Shown here piece after piece: positions 8,245-17,142 of a DNA stretch of 53,574 bases. Within the stretch, counting starts at the first letter, position 1. Every line of letters begins with the position of its first letter. This DNA comes from a virus: positions 1-53,574 of IMG/VR virus record IMGVR_UViG_3300044972_000465; one strand, 5' to 3'. The position numbers were made by a program, and so were the translations under genes. The notes beneath the pieces were generated by a model. It worked only from the letters and a program-made list of their open reading frames with translations, had not been told where the DNA came from and searched no databases.

Positions 8245-8248
8245 TCCC

Positions 8249-9541
8249 ATGACACAAGAACAAACTAAAATTATACCAATTATTTCCGAGAACGCTAGCT
8301 CAACAATATGTGCTGTGCCTTGGATGCATCTTGCATTTGAACCTAGCGGCAAAGTACTTCCATGTTGCTTAACTGCTTCACATAAAGTGTTTTCAGGTGA
8401 TCTTAAAACAATGACACTAGAAGAAGTATGGAATAGCGACAATCAAAAATCCATCCGAAAGGACATGATTGAAGGTAAAGAGCCACCCATATGCTCTAAA
8501 TGTTTCGACCGTGAACGAGTTACAGGCGAAAGCGCAAGAACATACCACCGTAGAGATTTTCAAGACGTAATTGACTCTATTCCAGACATTACTGAAGCAG
8601 ACGGCACATGTACTACCATGGATTTAAAATATTGGGATTTTCGTTTTAGTAACTTATGTAATTTTAAATGTCGCAGTTGTGGGCCAGCGTATAGCTCAGC
8701 ATGGGTACCAGATGCCACTAAGCTAGGCTATGCTGATCAAGAAAAAGTATGGAGTATTGGCAACGTAGGCGAGCAAACCAATTATGATTTCTTATATGAC
8801 CAAATTGACAATGTGCGACGAATATATTTCGCAGGCGGTGAGCCATTGCTTATGCCTGAACATTGGCAAATCTTAGATATGTTGGTTGCTAAAGAACGGT
8901 TTGATGTAAAACTAAGTTACAATACTAATTGTTCTGTGCTAGAGTACGGCAAGAAAAATATTATGGATTATTGGAGTAAATGGCAGTATGGTAAATTAGA
9001 AATATGGCCAAGTATTGATGAGATTGGAGAACGAGCAGAGCTAATACGATCAGGCACAGTATGGCCTAAGGTAGAAGCCAATTTGAAAAGACTGGCAACA
9101 TTAGACAATATCATACTTCGTCCGGGACTTACCATAGGAGCATTTAATGTGTTCCGATTGCCTGAAATGATTACTCATTTAGTTGATATCGGTGTTATTA
9201 GAGGTGATCCAAAGCGTAGAAGTCAAAATCACAATAACTTCTTTATTAATTTGTTAGAAAGTCCTATTTACTATCATGTAAGTATTCTGCCAGATGACTT
9301 CAAACACGAAATCATTCTTAAGTTGGAAAATTTTATAACAGAATTTAACGAGAAGCATGGAACTAACATTAGTAAATTGTTTGAACACATCTTATTTGAA
9401 TTAACTAAGCCGTTCAATGTATCAGCAGCTAAACATTTCTTAAGACAAACAGCAAAATTAGATGCGTTACGCAATGAAGATACATTTGAGATTATACCAG
9501 AGCTAAAATCAGTAAAGGTAGCATTAAATGTGGAAAAATGA
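8249..9541 (+). CDS. Twitch-domain radical SAM protein
   Basis: A radical S-adenosylmethionine enzyme with an N-terminal twitch-type iron-sulfur domain. N-terminal cysteines are C21, C39/C40 and the pair C82/C85 in PPICSKCFDRE. The core [4Fe-4S] motif CxxxCxxC is LCNFKCRSCGP (C137, C141, C144), and the SAM-binding GGEP is at 196-199 (YFAGGEPLL). The 430 residues fit known phage twitch radical SAM proteins, whose substrates are not known. It overlaps the next gene by 14 bases, so the two are probably co-translated partners. Four more radical SAM genes follow within 12 kb. Confidence 0.9.
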   Translation: MTQEQTKIIPIISENASSTICAVPWMHLAFEPSGKVLPCCLTASHKVFSGDLKTMTLEEVWNSDNQKSIRKDMIEGKEPPICSKCFDRERVTGESARTYHRRDFQDVIDSIPDITEADGTCTTMDLKYWDFRFSNLCNFKCRSCGPAYSSAWVPDATKLGYADQEKVWSIGNVGEQTNYDFLYDQIDNVRRIYFAGGEPLLMPEHWQILDMLVAKERFDVKLSYNTNCSVLEYGKKNIMDYWSKWQYGKLEIWPSIDEIGERAELIRSGTVWPKVEANLKRLATLDNIILRPGLTIGAFNVFRLPEMITHLVDIGVIRGDPKRRSQNHNNFFINLLESPIYYHVSILPDDFKHEIILKLENFITEFNEKHGTNISKLFEHILFELTKPFNVSAAKHFLRQTAKLDALRNEDTFEIIPELKSVKVALNVEK

Positions 9542-10547
9542 TCGAAGTTTGATAGTAACAGTTAGTAATAAAAACAATGAGCAGTTACATATTAAATTTA
9601 AAATTTTAGATACTGATCTAGGTGATAGATGGTTGGCAATGATCAAACAGAATCAAGAAGCCAATCATACTATACAAGCCAACTATAGAAGAATCTTAAG
9701 TCCAGAAGATCGTAAGGAAAACTTTGCTGAGTTTAGAGACAATATATTAAAAATTAACTCCATGTATGATGTTGCGTTAGATGATATTATATCATTAGAA
9801 CACTTACATGCCACCCAAGATGTACTTAATGATTTACATGAAGAATATGAGATTTATGGCGACAGACTACAGGAATTATTAGATACAAAATATTTTAATA
9901 ATCCTGATGATAAGCCTGAGTTAGCAAACGCAATATGGCCAGGCAAATGTCAAAACTTTGAACTACATGATAGATTCTTACGTTTAAATGAGCAGATACA
10001 TAATTTTGAAGCTATCTTTAGAAATTGGGAAACTCCTGATCAAGGACTATGTACTTGTTTAGTAGATTACTTACCAGCAGGCATACATCAGGATCTTAAA
10101 CCAGAAGACTTCTTCTTATTTGGTTCAGACTTGCAATGGGGATGGATGTACCTAGGGTACAACACCTTAGGTAAACATTGGTCAAGCGTACTAAATGAGA
10201 ATGATATTGAAGTAGTGAAACGGCATGCTGTTCGACCACAAGCAAGATTTGCGGCTGAGTTCTACATGCACTTTGGCCGTCCATCACTTACCTATGTCAA
10301 CAGAGTAAAGTTCTATAACTGGTGGATGAAGAATAATTTATCAGAAGTTCATGATCCTAATATGAAACTGTCTGAATTAGCATTAGGTTATATACCATTA
10401 GCCAGAATATCAGATTATAAAATTGGAGATGGTGAATCAATAACAATACCATTTACATACTCACACAAAGATGCAAAGGAATGGAATGTCAATGTCTGGA
10501 GTAAGTTTAATAAAATAGTTAGTATACAGATATTAGACGCTGGGTAG
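9528..10547 (+). CDS. Uncharacterised protein coupled to the radical SAM gene
   Basis: I do not recognise a family. The first 180 residues are rich in charged helices (EDRKENFAEFRDNIL, LNDLHEEYEIYGDRLQEL), and the middle is tryptophan- and aromatic-rich (FGSDLQWGWMYLGYNTLGKHW). It ends in a beta-rich tail. No signal peptide or membrane segment. Its ATG lies inside the end of the upstream twitch radical SAM gene (14-base overlap), which suggests a partner, substrate-handling or substrate protein for that enzyme. Its end overlaps the end of the opposite-strand gene by 15 bases. Confidence 0.7.
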   Translation: MWKNDRSLIVTVSNKNNEQLHIKFKILDTDLGDRWLAMIKQNQEANHTIQANYRRILSPEDRKENFAEFRDNILKINSMYDVALDDIISLEHLHATQDVLNDLHEEYEIYGDRLQELLDTKYFNNPDDKPELANAIWPGKCQNFELHDRFLRLNEQIHNFEAIFRNWETPDQGLCTCLVDYLPAGIHQDLKPEDFFLFGSDLQWGWMYLGYNTLGKHWSSVLNENDIEVVKRHAVRPQARFAAEFYMHFGRPSLTYVNRVKFYNWWMKNNLSEVHDPNMKLSELALGYIPLARISDYKIGDGESITIPFTYSHKDAKEWNVNVWSKFNKIVSIQILDAG

Positions 10548-11159
10548 AGCAGGTTGGTAATGATATATGTCATTACCAAGATACTTCCAATCAGTATTAG
10601 TATTTAAATTTATAAGGGAACTATGATTCTCAGAAAGAATACAATTTTTATTAGTTAGTATATTAAGATCAGTACCTTCTTCTAATATAGATTTGTATCC
10701 TAATGGACGATTCCTAACACATTGTTCCCATGCTGCTCCAAAAAAATATATATTTTTCACTTCAGGATGTAATAACAAATAGTATTCTAACTCCCACCAC
10801 CAATACATAGCCACTTGGTATTTTGATGGGTTTAGATAATTCCATATAATAGGATCTGTTTGTTCTGATTTAAAATTGTTATTACTATTAGCATATAACA
10901 AATCAAATGCTAATTTTAAATCAATAATTTTTTTTCTTATTGGATTTGTAAACAATGACATGTTATTATCAGCCCAAATAGAGTCGGGAGTGTATCGTTC
11001 TGTGTTACAATTGTAAGTCGCAAGTACTACTGTAGTAATACTTGCAGTAGTATCTAAGAAATTTATAATATTATTAAAACATTTTTTTGAACTGCTATTT
11101 TCTATGGGACTTTTCCAACAATCTATTAGAATGGCAATGCTGGGCAAGGAAATAATCAT
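10533..11159 (-). CDS. Uncharacterised phage protein (208 aa)
   Basis: No firm family. It starts with a hydrophobic strand and an acidic turn (SLPSIAILIDCW), has a second strand (TTVVLATYN) and a later LHPEVKNIYFFGAAWEQCV segment. This is an alpha/beta Rossmann-like order reminiscent of isochorismatase-like proteins, but the catalytic set is not evident. An upstream ATG at 11177 also fits, but it would place the CACTAAATA promoter-like box inside the coding region. ATG 11159 lies five bases after that box and is preferred. It is a lone minus-strand gene within the plus-strand cassette, probably a separately acquired unit. Confidence 0.55.
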   Translation of the reverse strand: MIISLPSIAILIDCWKSPIENSSSKKCFNNIINFLDTTASITTVVLATYNCNTERYTPDSIWADNNMSLFTNPIRKKIIDLKLAFDLLYANSNNNFKSEQTDPIIWNYLNPSKYQVAMYWWWELEYYLLLHPEVKNIYFFGAAWEQCVRNRPLGYKSILEEGTDLNILTNKNCILSENHSSLINLNTNTDWKYLGNDIYHYQPALPSV

Positions 11160-11164
11160 AAAAG

Positions 11165-11173
11165 TATTTAGTG
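11165..11173 (-). promoter_or_regulatory. Late-promoter-like box, left half of a divergent pair
   Basis: Reads CACTAAATA on the minus strand and ends five bases before ATG 11159. It is the exact reverse complement of the box at 11188-11196, forming a 9-base inverted repeat with a 14-base spacer. Confidence 0.45.
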
Positions 11174-11187
11174 ACATAAAATATAGG

Positions 11188-11196
11188 CACTAAATA
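11188..11196 (+). promoter_or_regulatory. Late-promoter-like box, right half of a divergent pair
   Basis: CACTAAATA reads rightward, 54 bases before ATG 11251. The leader that follows holds a small hairpin (TAGAAT 11212-11217 with ATTCTA 11223-11228). It mirrors the box at 11165-11173 and would drive the radical SAM operon. Confidence 0.45.
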
Positions 11197-11250
11197 GTGT
11201 TACAAATCAACTAGAATAATATATTCTACCTTAAATTAACATAGATACCA

Positions 11251-12189
11251 ATGAACAAAATAATTAGAATTCAGCAGCCGGATAATGCTCCTATGCATCT
11301 TACATGGATGATTAACAATATATGCACTAACCATTGTAGTTATTGCCCACCTAACTTACACGAAGGGAAGAATCATCATTATGAATGGGAGAATGCTAAA
11401 CGGTTTTTTGAAATATTATTTAAGAGATATCCAAAAATACATTGTAGTGTCAGTGGTGGAGAACCAAGTTTAAGTCCATTCTTCCCAGAGATTTGTAAAA
11501 CATTTCATGACGCAGGACATTCGATTGGATGTACATCTAACGCTGCTAAGCCGGCAAGTTATTGGCGAGATATTGCTCCTTACTTAGACTACATTAGTTT
11601 TTCATGGCATCCTGAATTTCCAGATAAAAACTTTTTAGAAAAAGTAGTTGCTGCTGCTAGACAAATAACTGTTACTGTTCGTGTAATGATGCTATCTAGT
11701 AAGTGGGACGAATGTATTTCGATGTTCAATGAATTCAGTGCCCGTTGGGAGTTTGTAACAGAACCAGTAAAAATTATGCCATATAATGATACTGATCCTA
11801 TATCATCGGTCTACACCGACGAACAATTAGCATGGTTTAATAATAATCAAGGAAATCATCGCATTTTAAAACACGTCCCTTATTATGAACCCGTTGAGAT
11901 AATAAGTGACTTTTATTTTGATGATGGCACTATCATAGAAAAAGCTAATGCTAGTGACTGGGTCAATCGTGGATATACTAATTTTAACGGATATACTTGT
12001 GAAATAGGTAAAAAATCATTATTTGTCAGGCCCAATGGAATAGTATACTTGGGCAATTGTTTAGTCGGTGGGAAAATTGGAAACATTAATAAACCTGAAA
12101 AAATTATGTGGCCTACTGATAATATCAAATGTAATATTGATTTATGTAGTTGCTCGAGTGATGTTAACATTAACAAGTGGATTGAATGA
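11251..12189 (+). CDS. Compact radical SAM protein, paralogue 1
   Basis: A radical SAM enzyme of 312 residues. The core cluster motif is NICTNHCSYCPP with C25, C29 and C32, and the SAM-binding motif is SGGEPS with GGEP at 70-73. The C-terminal third has a conserved cysteine set (TCEIGKKSL, GNCLVGG, KCNIDLCSCSSDVNINK), which could ligate an auxiliary iron-sulfur cluster in SPASM-like fashion. It starts with NKIIRIQQP directly before the cluster, with no twitch domain. It is followed immediately by a close paralogue (ATGA overlap at 12186), and a third lies at 19389. The substrate is unknown. Confidence 0.88.
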   Translation: MNKIIRIQQPDNAPMHLTWMINNICTNHCSYCPPNLHEGKNHHYEWENAKRFFEILFKRYPKIHCSVSGGEPSLSPFFPEICKTFHDAGHSIGCTSNAAKPASYWRDIAPYLDYISFSWHPEFPDKNFLEKVVAAARQITVTVRVMMLSSKWDECISMFNEFSARWEFVTEPVKIMPYNDTDPISSVYTDEQLAWFNNNQGNHRILKHVPYYEPVEIISDFYFDDGTIIEKANASDWVNRGYTNFNGYTCEIGKKSLFVRPNGIVYLGNCLVGGKIGNINKPEKIMWPTDNIKCNIDLCSCSSDVNINKWIE

Positions 12190-13136
12190 ATAAGATAATT
12201 AGGGTACAACAACCTAATAATGCTCCACTAAATTTAACATGGATCATTAATAATATATGTACTAACCATTGTTCATACTGTGCAACCAATTTACATATGG
12301 GCAAAAATCATAACTATGAATGGGCTAATGCCCTTAGATTTTTTGAAATGCTATTTAAAAAATATCCCAAAATACATTGTAGTGTCAGCGGAGGCGAGCC
12401 TAGCGTCAGTCCATTCTTTCCTGAAATTTGTAAACTGTTTTACGATCGTGGGCATACTATCGGGGTAACAACTAATCTAGCAAAACCTGTTAGGTATTGG
12501 AAAGAGTTAGCACCGTATCTAAATTACGCATCAATTTCGTGGCATTCGCAATTTGTTGATATAAACTTTTTAGAAAAAACATTAGCAGTAGCAGAATTAA
12601 TTCCAACTAATGTCCGTATATTAATGCTGCCTGGACAATGGGAACAATGTGTGGCGGCATACAATAAGTTATCTAAAATAGATAAATTTACAATAGAACC
12701 AGTAATGATACAGGACAAACGTGGGATGGATTCAAGTGCTCATGTATATAATGTTCCCCAACAAATGTGGTTTGAACAAAATAGACCTGACAACACAGGC
12801 AAGATGTTGCATTTGAATCGTAGAGATGTACCCGGACTAGGTGCTACATATTTTTTCCAAGATGGTACAAGTATAGAAAATGCCAATACCACAGACTTAG
12901 TTAATAGCGGGTTAACTCATTTTAAAGGATATGATTGCGAAATCGGATTAAAATCACTTTACATTGATTACAATGGAGTAGTATTCGCCGGTAACTGTTG
13001 TGTCGGAGGTCCATTGGGATCTATTAATGATCCAGAAAATATCACATGGGTAACACAACCTGTTAAATGTAATGTAAATTTATGCCATTGTGACACTGAT
13101 GTTTCTATCAATAAAAGGATTGATAATGTTTTGTAA
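12186..13136 (+). CDS. Compact radical SAM protein, paralogue 2
   Basis: Tandem paralogue of the preceding gene, 316 residues. It has the same core spacing (NICTNHCSYC, C25/C29/C32), GGEP in SGGEPSVSPFF, and the same C-terminal cysteine pattern (DCEIGLKSL, GNCCVGG, KCNVNLCHC) ending in DVSINK. The two differ most in the segment between about residues 150 and 230, where a radical SAM enzyme usually contacts its substrate. They may therefore act on different substrates or different sites of one. It overlaps the next radical SAM gene by 11 bases. The operon structure suggests a joint pathway. Confidence 0.88.
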   Translation: MNKIIRVQQPNNAPLNLTWIINNICTNHCSYCATNLHMGKNHNYEWANALRFFEMLFKKYPKIHCSVSGGEPSVSPFFPEICKLFYDRGHTIGVTTNLAKPVRYWKELAPYLNYASISWHSQFVDINFLEKTLAVAELIPTNVRILMLPGQWEQCVAAYNKLSKIDKFTIEPVMIQDKRGMDSSAHVYNVPQQMWFEQNRPDNTGKMLHLNRRDVPGLGATYFFQDGTSIENANTTDLVNSGLTHFKGYDCEIGLKSLYIDYNGVVFAGNCCVGGPLGSINDPENITWVTQPVKCNVNLCHCDTDVSINKRIDNVL

Positions 13137-14274
13137 ATTTTTAACTAATACCTATCATTTTACCTATGATAATGTAAAACCATGTTGCTGGATTAAGCAT
13201 ACTCCACAAACGCAAGTTAATATACTTGACATAGATAAAATTAAAGAAACTTTTTTAAATTTAAACAAAGTTGATGACTGGCTTCCAGAGTGTAGCTATT
13301 GCTATGATTTAGAAAAAGCTGGAACTGATTCTCCTAGAACTATATCCAATACTAATACGTCAGTATACACTAATAACGATCCAATTGGTGATCCTATTAA
13401 AATTGAATTGCAATTAGATGATGATTGTAATGCCGCTTGTTTAATGTGTGGGACTTGGAATAGTACTACATGGCAGCAATACGAAACAAAAACACTCAAA
13501 CTTAAAAGTCCAACCTATAGATGGAATACAACTGTCGAAGACCGTATTAATACTGTCACTGAAATAATTGATTTTTCTAAAGTAAAACAAATACATTTCT
13601 TTGGTGGCGAACCATTCAAAACTAATACACAACTAAGAATGTTAAAATTAGTTAAAAATCCAAAGGATGTAAACCTTGTATATGTGACAAATGGAAGTTT
13701 GTTTCCATGTGAAGAAACACTAGAATTATGGAAAAAATTTGGAGATGTAAATGTAGCAGTTAGTATTGATGCCATTGGTGAACAATTTAATTATTTAAGG
13801 TGGCCATTACAATGGCATCAAGTCGAAGCTAATTTAGAAAAATATTTTTTATTAAAACATTCTAATTTAGTGATAAATCTTAGTTTTACTGCCACTCCTT
13901 TTAACATGTTTTACATAGATACCTATACCGAATGGGCAAAGAAATTTGCTATTGGAAAACATAATACTACTAAGATAGAAAAATGGTTTCTTAACCCGCA
14001 TCCAGTCGTTGGTCTAGAAATGAATATGAACTCTATACCCCCTGCCTTACAAGAAGTTATTAAACAAAAATATGGTGAAGATAGTAGAATTTCTAAAATA
14101 ATGAGCCCATTTGATGTACAGAAGTGCCAATACATGCTCAATTATATTAACTATCACGATAGACATAGAAAATCAAATTGGAAAGAAGTATTTCCAGAAA
14201 TTGTAGATTATTTTGATATGGATAAACTATCACCAGTACCAAAATACAAAGTTTGGGAAATAAAAAGTATATGA
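13126..14274 (+). CDS. Twitch-domain radical SAM protein, second copy
   Basis: A radical SAM enzyme of 382 residues with an N-terminal twitch-like domain. The N-terminal cysteines are C3, C20/C21 and C56/C59 (PECSYCYDLE); the core CxxxCxxC is DDCNAACLMCGT (C101, C105, C108); GGEP is at 160-163 in HFFGGEPFK. Distantly related to the protein at 8249. ATG 13126 is chosen over 13090 because AAAAGGA precedes it at normal spacing and residues 1-3 then provide a family-typical early cysteine. It overlaps the SGNH hydrolase gene downstream by ATGA. Confidence 0.88.
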   Translation: MFCKFLTNTYHFTYDNVKPCCWIKHTPQTQVNILDIDKIKETFLNLNKVDDWLPECSYCYDLEKAGTDSPRTISNTNTSVYTNNDPIGDPIKIELQLDDDCNAACLMCGTWNSTTWQQYETKTLKLKSPTYRWNTTVEDRINTVTEIIDFSKVKQIHFFGGEPFKTNTQLRMLKLVKNPKDVNLVYVTNGSLFPCEETLELWKKFGDVNVAVSIDAIGEQFNYLRWPLQWHQVEANLEKYFLLKHSNLVINLSFTATPFNMFYIDTYTEWAKKFAIGKHNTTKIEKWFLNPHPVVGLEMNMNSIPPALQEVIKQKYGEDSRISKIMSPFDVQKCQYMLNYINYHDRHRKSNWKEVFPEIVDYFDMDKLSPVPKYKVWEIKSI

Positions 14275-15107
14275 AAACATTAAGAATATACGGCGATAGT
14301 TTTGCCGCAAGAGAAGATGTTGGACGTCCTCCGCTTGCTTCAGGTTGGGGTGTAATGCTTGGAAATTTATTAGGACTTCCTGTAAAAAATAAGGCTATAT
14401 CTGGTAGTAGCACAGAATATGCCATCAAATTATTTGTAGACGATGTTGAAAATAATATCATAGATGATAATGATATTATCATATTTTTACCAAGTTCGAC
14501 TGGTAGATTGTATTTCACCTATCAATTAACAGAAGCTCCAGAAACAGCTAGTCTTTATTTACATGTCCCACAACACTATGTTCCGCAAGAATGGTATTGG
14601 AAAAACAAAGATCATATTGAATGGTGGATGGTCAATCATAATCGACGTATGCAAGAAATTACACATGAATCATATATACAACTTTTAAAAAATTTTGCTG
14701 TTAGCAATCCTTCGTGTACCGTTATAGTTTTGCCTACTTTTCCCGGAAAGTATAAAAAAAACATTTTTGATAATATAACTTCTACAAATTTTTTAAGAGC
14801 CAATATCTTTCTTATGAATATTAATCAATCCGAAGTAGGAATAAAACACGAAGAAAATTTTGATTATAAATGGTGGACTGAATTTACTAAAATTGATCCT
14901 AGGTCCAATCATTTAACTATTCCTAATTTAACTATACTAGCTAATTTGTTGGTAGAATCAATTCAAAATTCATCAATCGACAATATTACATATGATAAAT
15001 TTAAAACTAATGTTATTGAAAAAATTACATCCAAAGAACAATATTTAAAATATGTAGCGAATGGGCTAATACCAAATAGATATGATATATTAAATAATCT
15101 TAAATGA
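14271..15107 (+). CDS. SGNH/GDSL-family hydrolase-like protein A
   Basis: A 278-residue SGNH-type hydrolase, probably an esterase or deacetylase acting on carbohydrate. Block I is RIYGDSF with catalytic serine S10, a block II-like glycine is in AISGSSTEYA, and the block V Asp/His pair is in DPRSNHLTIPN. The segment KDHIEWWMVN and a C-terminal DKFKTNVIEKITSKEQYL signature are shared with the proteins at 17139 and 18032, so these form a paralogous trio. ATG 14271 overlaps the twitch radical SAM stop as ATGA. No signal peptide, so it acts in the cytoplasm or is carried on virions. Confidence 0.75.
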   Translation: MKTLRIYGDSFAAREDVGRPPLASGWGVMLGNLLGLPVKNKAISGSSTEYAIKLFVDDVENNIIDDNDIIIFLPSSTGRLYFTYQLTEAPETASLYLHVPQHYVPQEWYWKNKDHIEWWMVNHNRRMQEITHESYIQLLKNFAVSNPSCTVIVLPTFPGKYKKNIFDNITSTNFLRANIFLMNINQSEVGIKHEENFDYKWWTEFTKIDPRSNHLTIPNLTILANLLVESIQNSSIDNITYDKFKTNVIEKITSKEQYLKYVANGLIPNRYDILNNLK

Positions 15108-15778
15108 ACACACAACCAAATTTTCCGCCAGATCTACTTGAGTTTTATAATCAAAACAAAGACTTCGCAAATCCAACATATACTAACTTTCAAGAATCAC
15201 ATGATGATCCAGAATGTGTGTATTATCCTATCAAGTTTGACTTTGATACTGAATTATTACTAACCGAGTGTAAGTCAGTAGATGACTTGTACTTCAATCA
15301 TCGAGGACAAGACAAGAAAAAAGGGTACGGACACGAAGGGTGGCAAAGTTTGACACTACATGGTATTGACAAACACAAGACCGAGCATTATACTAAGTAT
15401 GGGTTCACAAATGCTACAGAAGCTGGATATCATTGGACCGATGCGTGTGAGCGTGTACCTAACTTATACAAATTTTTAAGTAGTTTACCATTTACAGAAT
15501 TTGATCGTGTACGTATTATGCGACTTGCGCCAGGTGGATACATTATGCCACATAGTGATAATAAATTTGAAAGAGCATTTAGTCCATTAAATATTGCTAT
15601 TAATAATCCAGAGGGATGTCATTTTGTTTTTAAGAATAAAGGTATAGTACCATTTAAACCTGGTACTGGATTAGTGTTAGATGTTGGCACTGAACATATT
15701 GTCATTAATAACAGCAATGAAGTTAGATACCATGTCATTGTACATGGAAATTACGATAAAGGGTTTTACAGTTTATGA
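15104..15778 (+). CDS. Aspartyl/asparaginyl beta-hydroxylase-like oxygenase, second copy
   Basis: A 224-residue 2OG/Fe(II) oxygenase-like protein of the same broad group as the one at 5043. The HxD is GGYIMPHSDN with H150 and D152, the distal histidine is H198 in GTEHIVINNS, and R208 in EVRYH is the probable 2OG-binding arginine. The N-terminal half (WQSLTLHGIDKHK, YHWTDACERVP) is a phage-specific extension. It is ATGA-coupled to the SGNH gene before it and to the 455-residue protein after it. The substrate is unknown; protein or glycan hydroxylation is possible. Confidence 0.8.
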   Translation: MNTQPNFPPDLLEFYNQNKDFANPTYTNFQESHDDPECVYYPIKFDFDTELLLTECKSVDDLYFNHRGQDKKKGYGHEGWQSLTLHGIDKHKTEHYTKYGFTNATEAGYHWTDACERVPNLYKFLSSLPFTEFDRVRIMRLAPGGYIMPHSDNKFERAFSPLNIAINNPEGCHFVFKNKGIVPFKPGTGLVLDVGTEHIVINNSNEVRYHVIVHGNYDKGFYSL

Positions 15779-17142
15779 ATGTAGTATACACAAGACGATT
15801 TTTTGAAGGTAAAAAAGTAAAATTTGCTGTTGTTGATGAAGCAAGAGTGGCCGAAAAACACACTGAACTGTTTAATAAAGTTCGTGACTTAACTTTCTCA
15901 CTGACTTCAAGAATGATAACTCCTATCGTCGAAGGTAAAGTTATGTTTTATAACAACATTGATGATGCAATGAATGATAGTTTAGATTTTGATTTAATCT
16001 TTATTCAATCAGTTGGTAATCTAATCAAAAGCAATGTATTACTGGAACAAATTGAACAGTATAGTATAGACAATCCAGACTTTTTTACGTTGGCATTTAC
16101 ATTGGATTGGCAAAGTGAGAATGGTTCCGGGTGGGTTGAAATACATCATCAGATGATGTTTGTTAACATCAACAAATGGAAAGAGATAGGATCTCCTAAA
16201 TTTGGCGGGTGGGATACAGTAACAGAAGAACTTCCTAACTATATACGTTCAAAAGAGAACTTTCATGATCGATATACACCATATTGGATGCAAGGTTCTG
16301 AAGGCACAACAGTAGGCACTAGAACTAGCCAAGGATATGGATTTCTAAAAGCTGCGTTTGCCAATGGTATTAAGATAGACAACTTTACTGATGAAATGCG
16401 TAAATGTAGATTGTTTATCTATCCTGAATCAGATACAGATAACCTATATGAAGCATTTATAAAACGTAATACAAAGTTAGTATCCAACTCTAATCAAAAG
16501 AAATGGATAAAAACATTCAAACTTGCGCCTACTATTTGGGTATATAACAGTGAACGATATTACTTTCATGGTAATAAAAAGTGTGATACGTACTTTGGCA
16601 CAGCATCAGGGTTTAAATATCTTGATATACTAAATGGAAATGATACTGTGAAATTTGTGTTTTATGACTTTCATGAAAAATCACTTGACTGGATCAAAAA
16701 ACTTAAAGAAACTTGGGATGGCAATGATTTTCCAAAGTATCTAGCAAAACAGTCAGATGACTTTAAGCAATATTACAAATACATCAATGGCAGCATTGAA
16801 GAAAATCAAAAACTTTTGTTTTCTGACTTTGGCAGTGAAGAAAAATTCAAAGAACTATGGAATAGATTTAAAACCTGTGAAGTTGAGTATGTAAAATGCA
16901 ACTTATTTGAACTTGACGAAGTTAAAAGTTTGTTGTCTAAGACTATAGGAGGCACTCCGTTCTTTTTTTATAGTAACATATTTGCCACTGACTATACTAT
17001 GATAAATTTTACACTAGAAGAAATAACCAAAAAATATAATGACTTTTTAGATGCGATATTTGCAGCATACCCGACTGCTATTACAAATGGCAGCACTCAA
17101 CTAGGCGATTGGGTAGAATATACAGTAACGGATAGGCAATGA
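15775..17142 (+). CDS. Uncharacterised two-domain phage protein (455 aa)
   Basis: I cannot assign a family with confidence. Residues about 1-260 contain FDLIFIQSVGN and LAFTLDWQSENGSGWVEIHHQMMFVN, an alpha/beta layout similar to nucleotide-sugar-binding phage proteins. From about 265 on a second region reads CDTYFGTASGFKYLDIL, VKFVFYDFHEKSLDWIKKL and GTPFFFYSNIFATDY, which has the strand/acid/strand order of class I methyltransferase-like Rossmann folds. A glycosyltransferase-methyltransferase fusion is one reading, and a novel phage fold is the other. It is ATGA-coupled on both sides, between an oxygenase and an SGNH hydrolase. Confidence 0.65.
   Translation: MNVVYTRRFFEGKKVKFAVVDEARVAEKHTELFNKVRDLTFSLTSRMITPIVEGKVMFYNNIDDAMNDSLDFDLIFIQSVGNLIKSNVLLEQIEQYSIDNPDFFTLAFTLDWQSENGSGWVEIHHQMMFVNINKWKEIGSPKFGGWDTVTEELPNYIRSKENFHDRYTPYWMQGSEGTTVGTRTSQGYGFLKAAFANGIKIDNFTDEMRKCRLFIYPESDTDNLYEAFIKRNTKLVSNSNQKKWIKTFKLAPTIWVYNSERYYFHGNKKCDTYFGTASGFKYLDILNGNDTVKFVFYDFHEKSLDWIKKLKETWDGNDFPKYLAKQSDDFKQYYKYINGSIEENQKLLFSDFGSEEKFKELWNRFKTCEVEYVKCNLFELDEVKSLLSKTIGGTPFFFYSNIFATDYTMINFTLEEITKKYNDFLDAIFAAYPTAITNGSTQLGDWVEYTVTDRQ

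Noticed and set aside
3614-14274. 7-deazaguanine (preQ0/queuosine-type) DNA modification pathway, from the PP-loop ATPase and radical SAM genes
   Set aside because: The PP-loop protein lacks the QueC zinc cysteines, none of the radical SAM proteins looks like QueE, and no GTP cyclohydrolase, QueD or transglycosylase is present.
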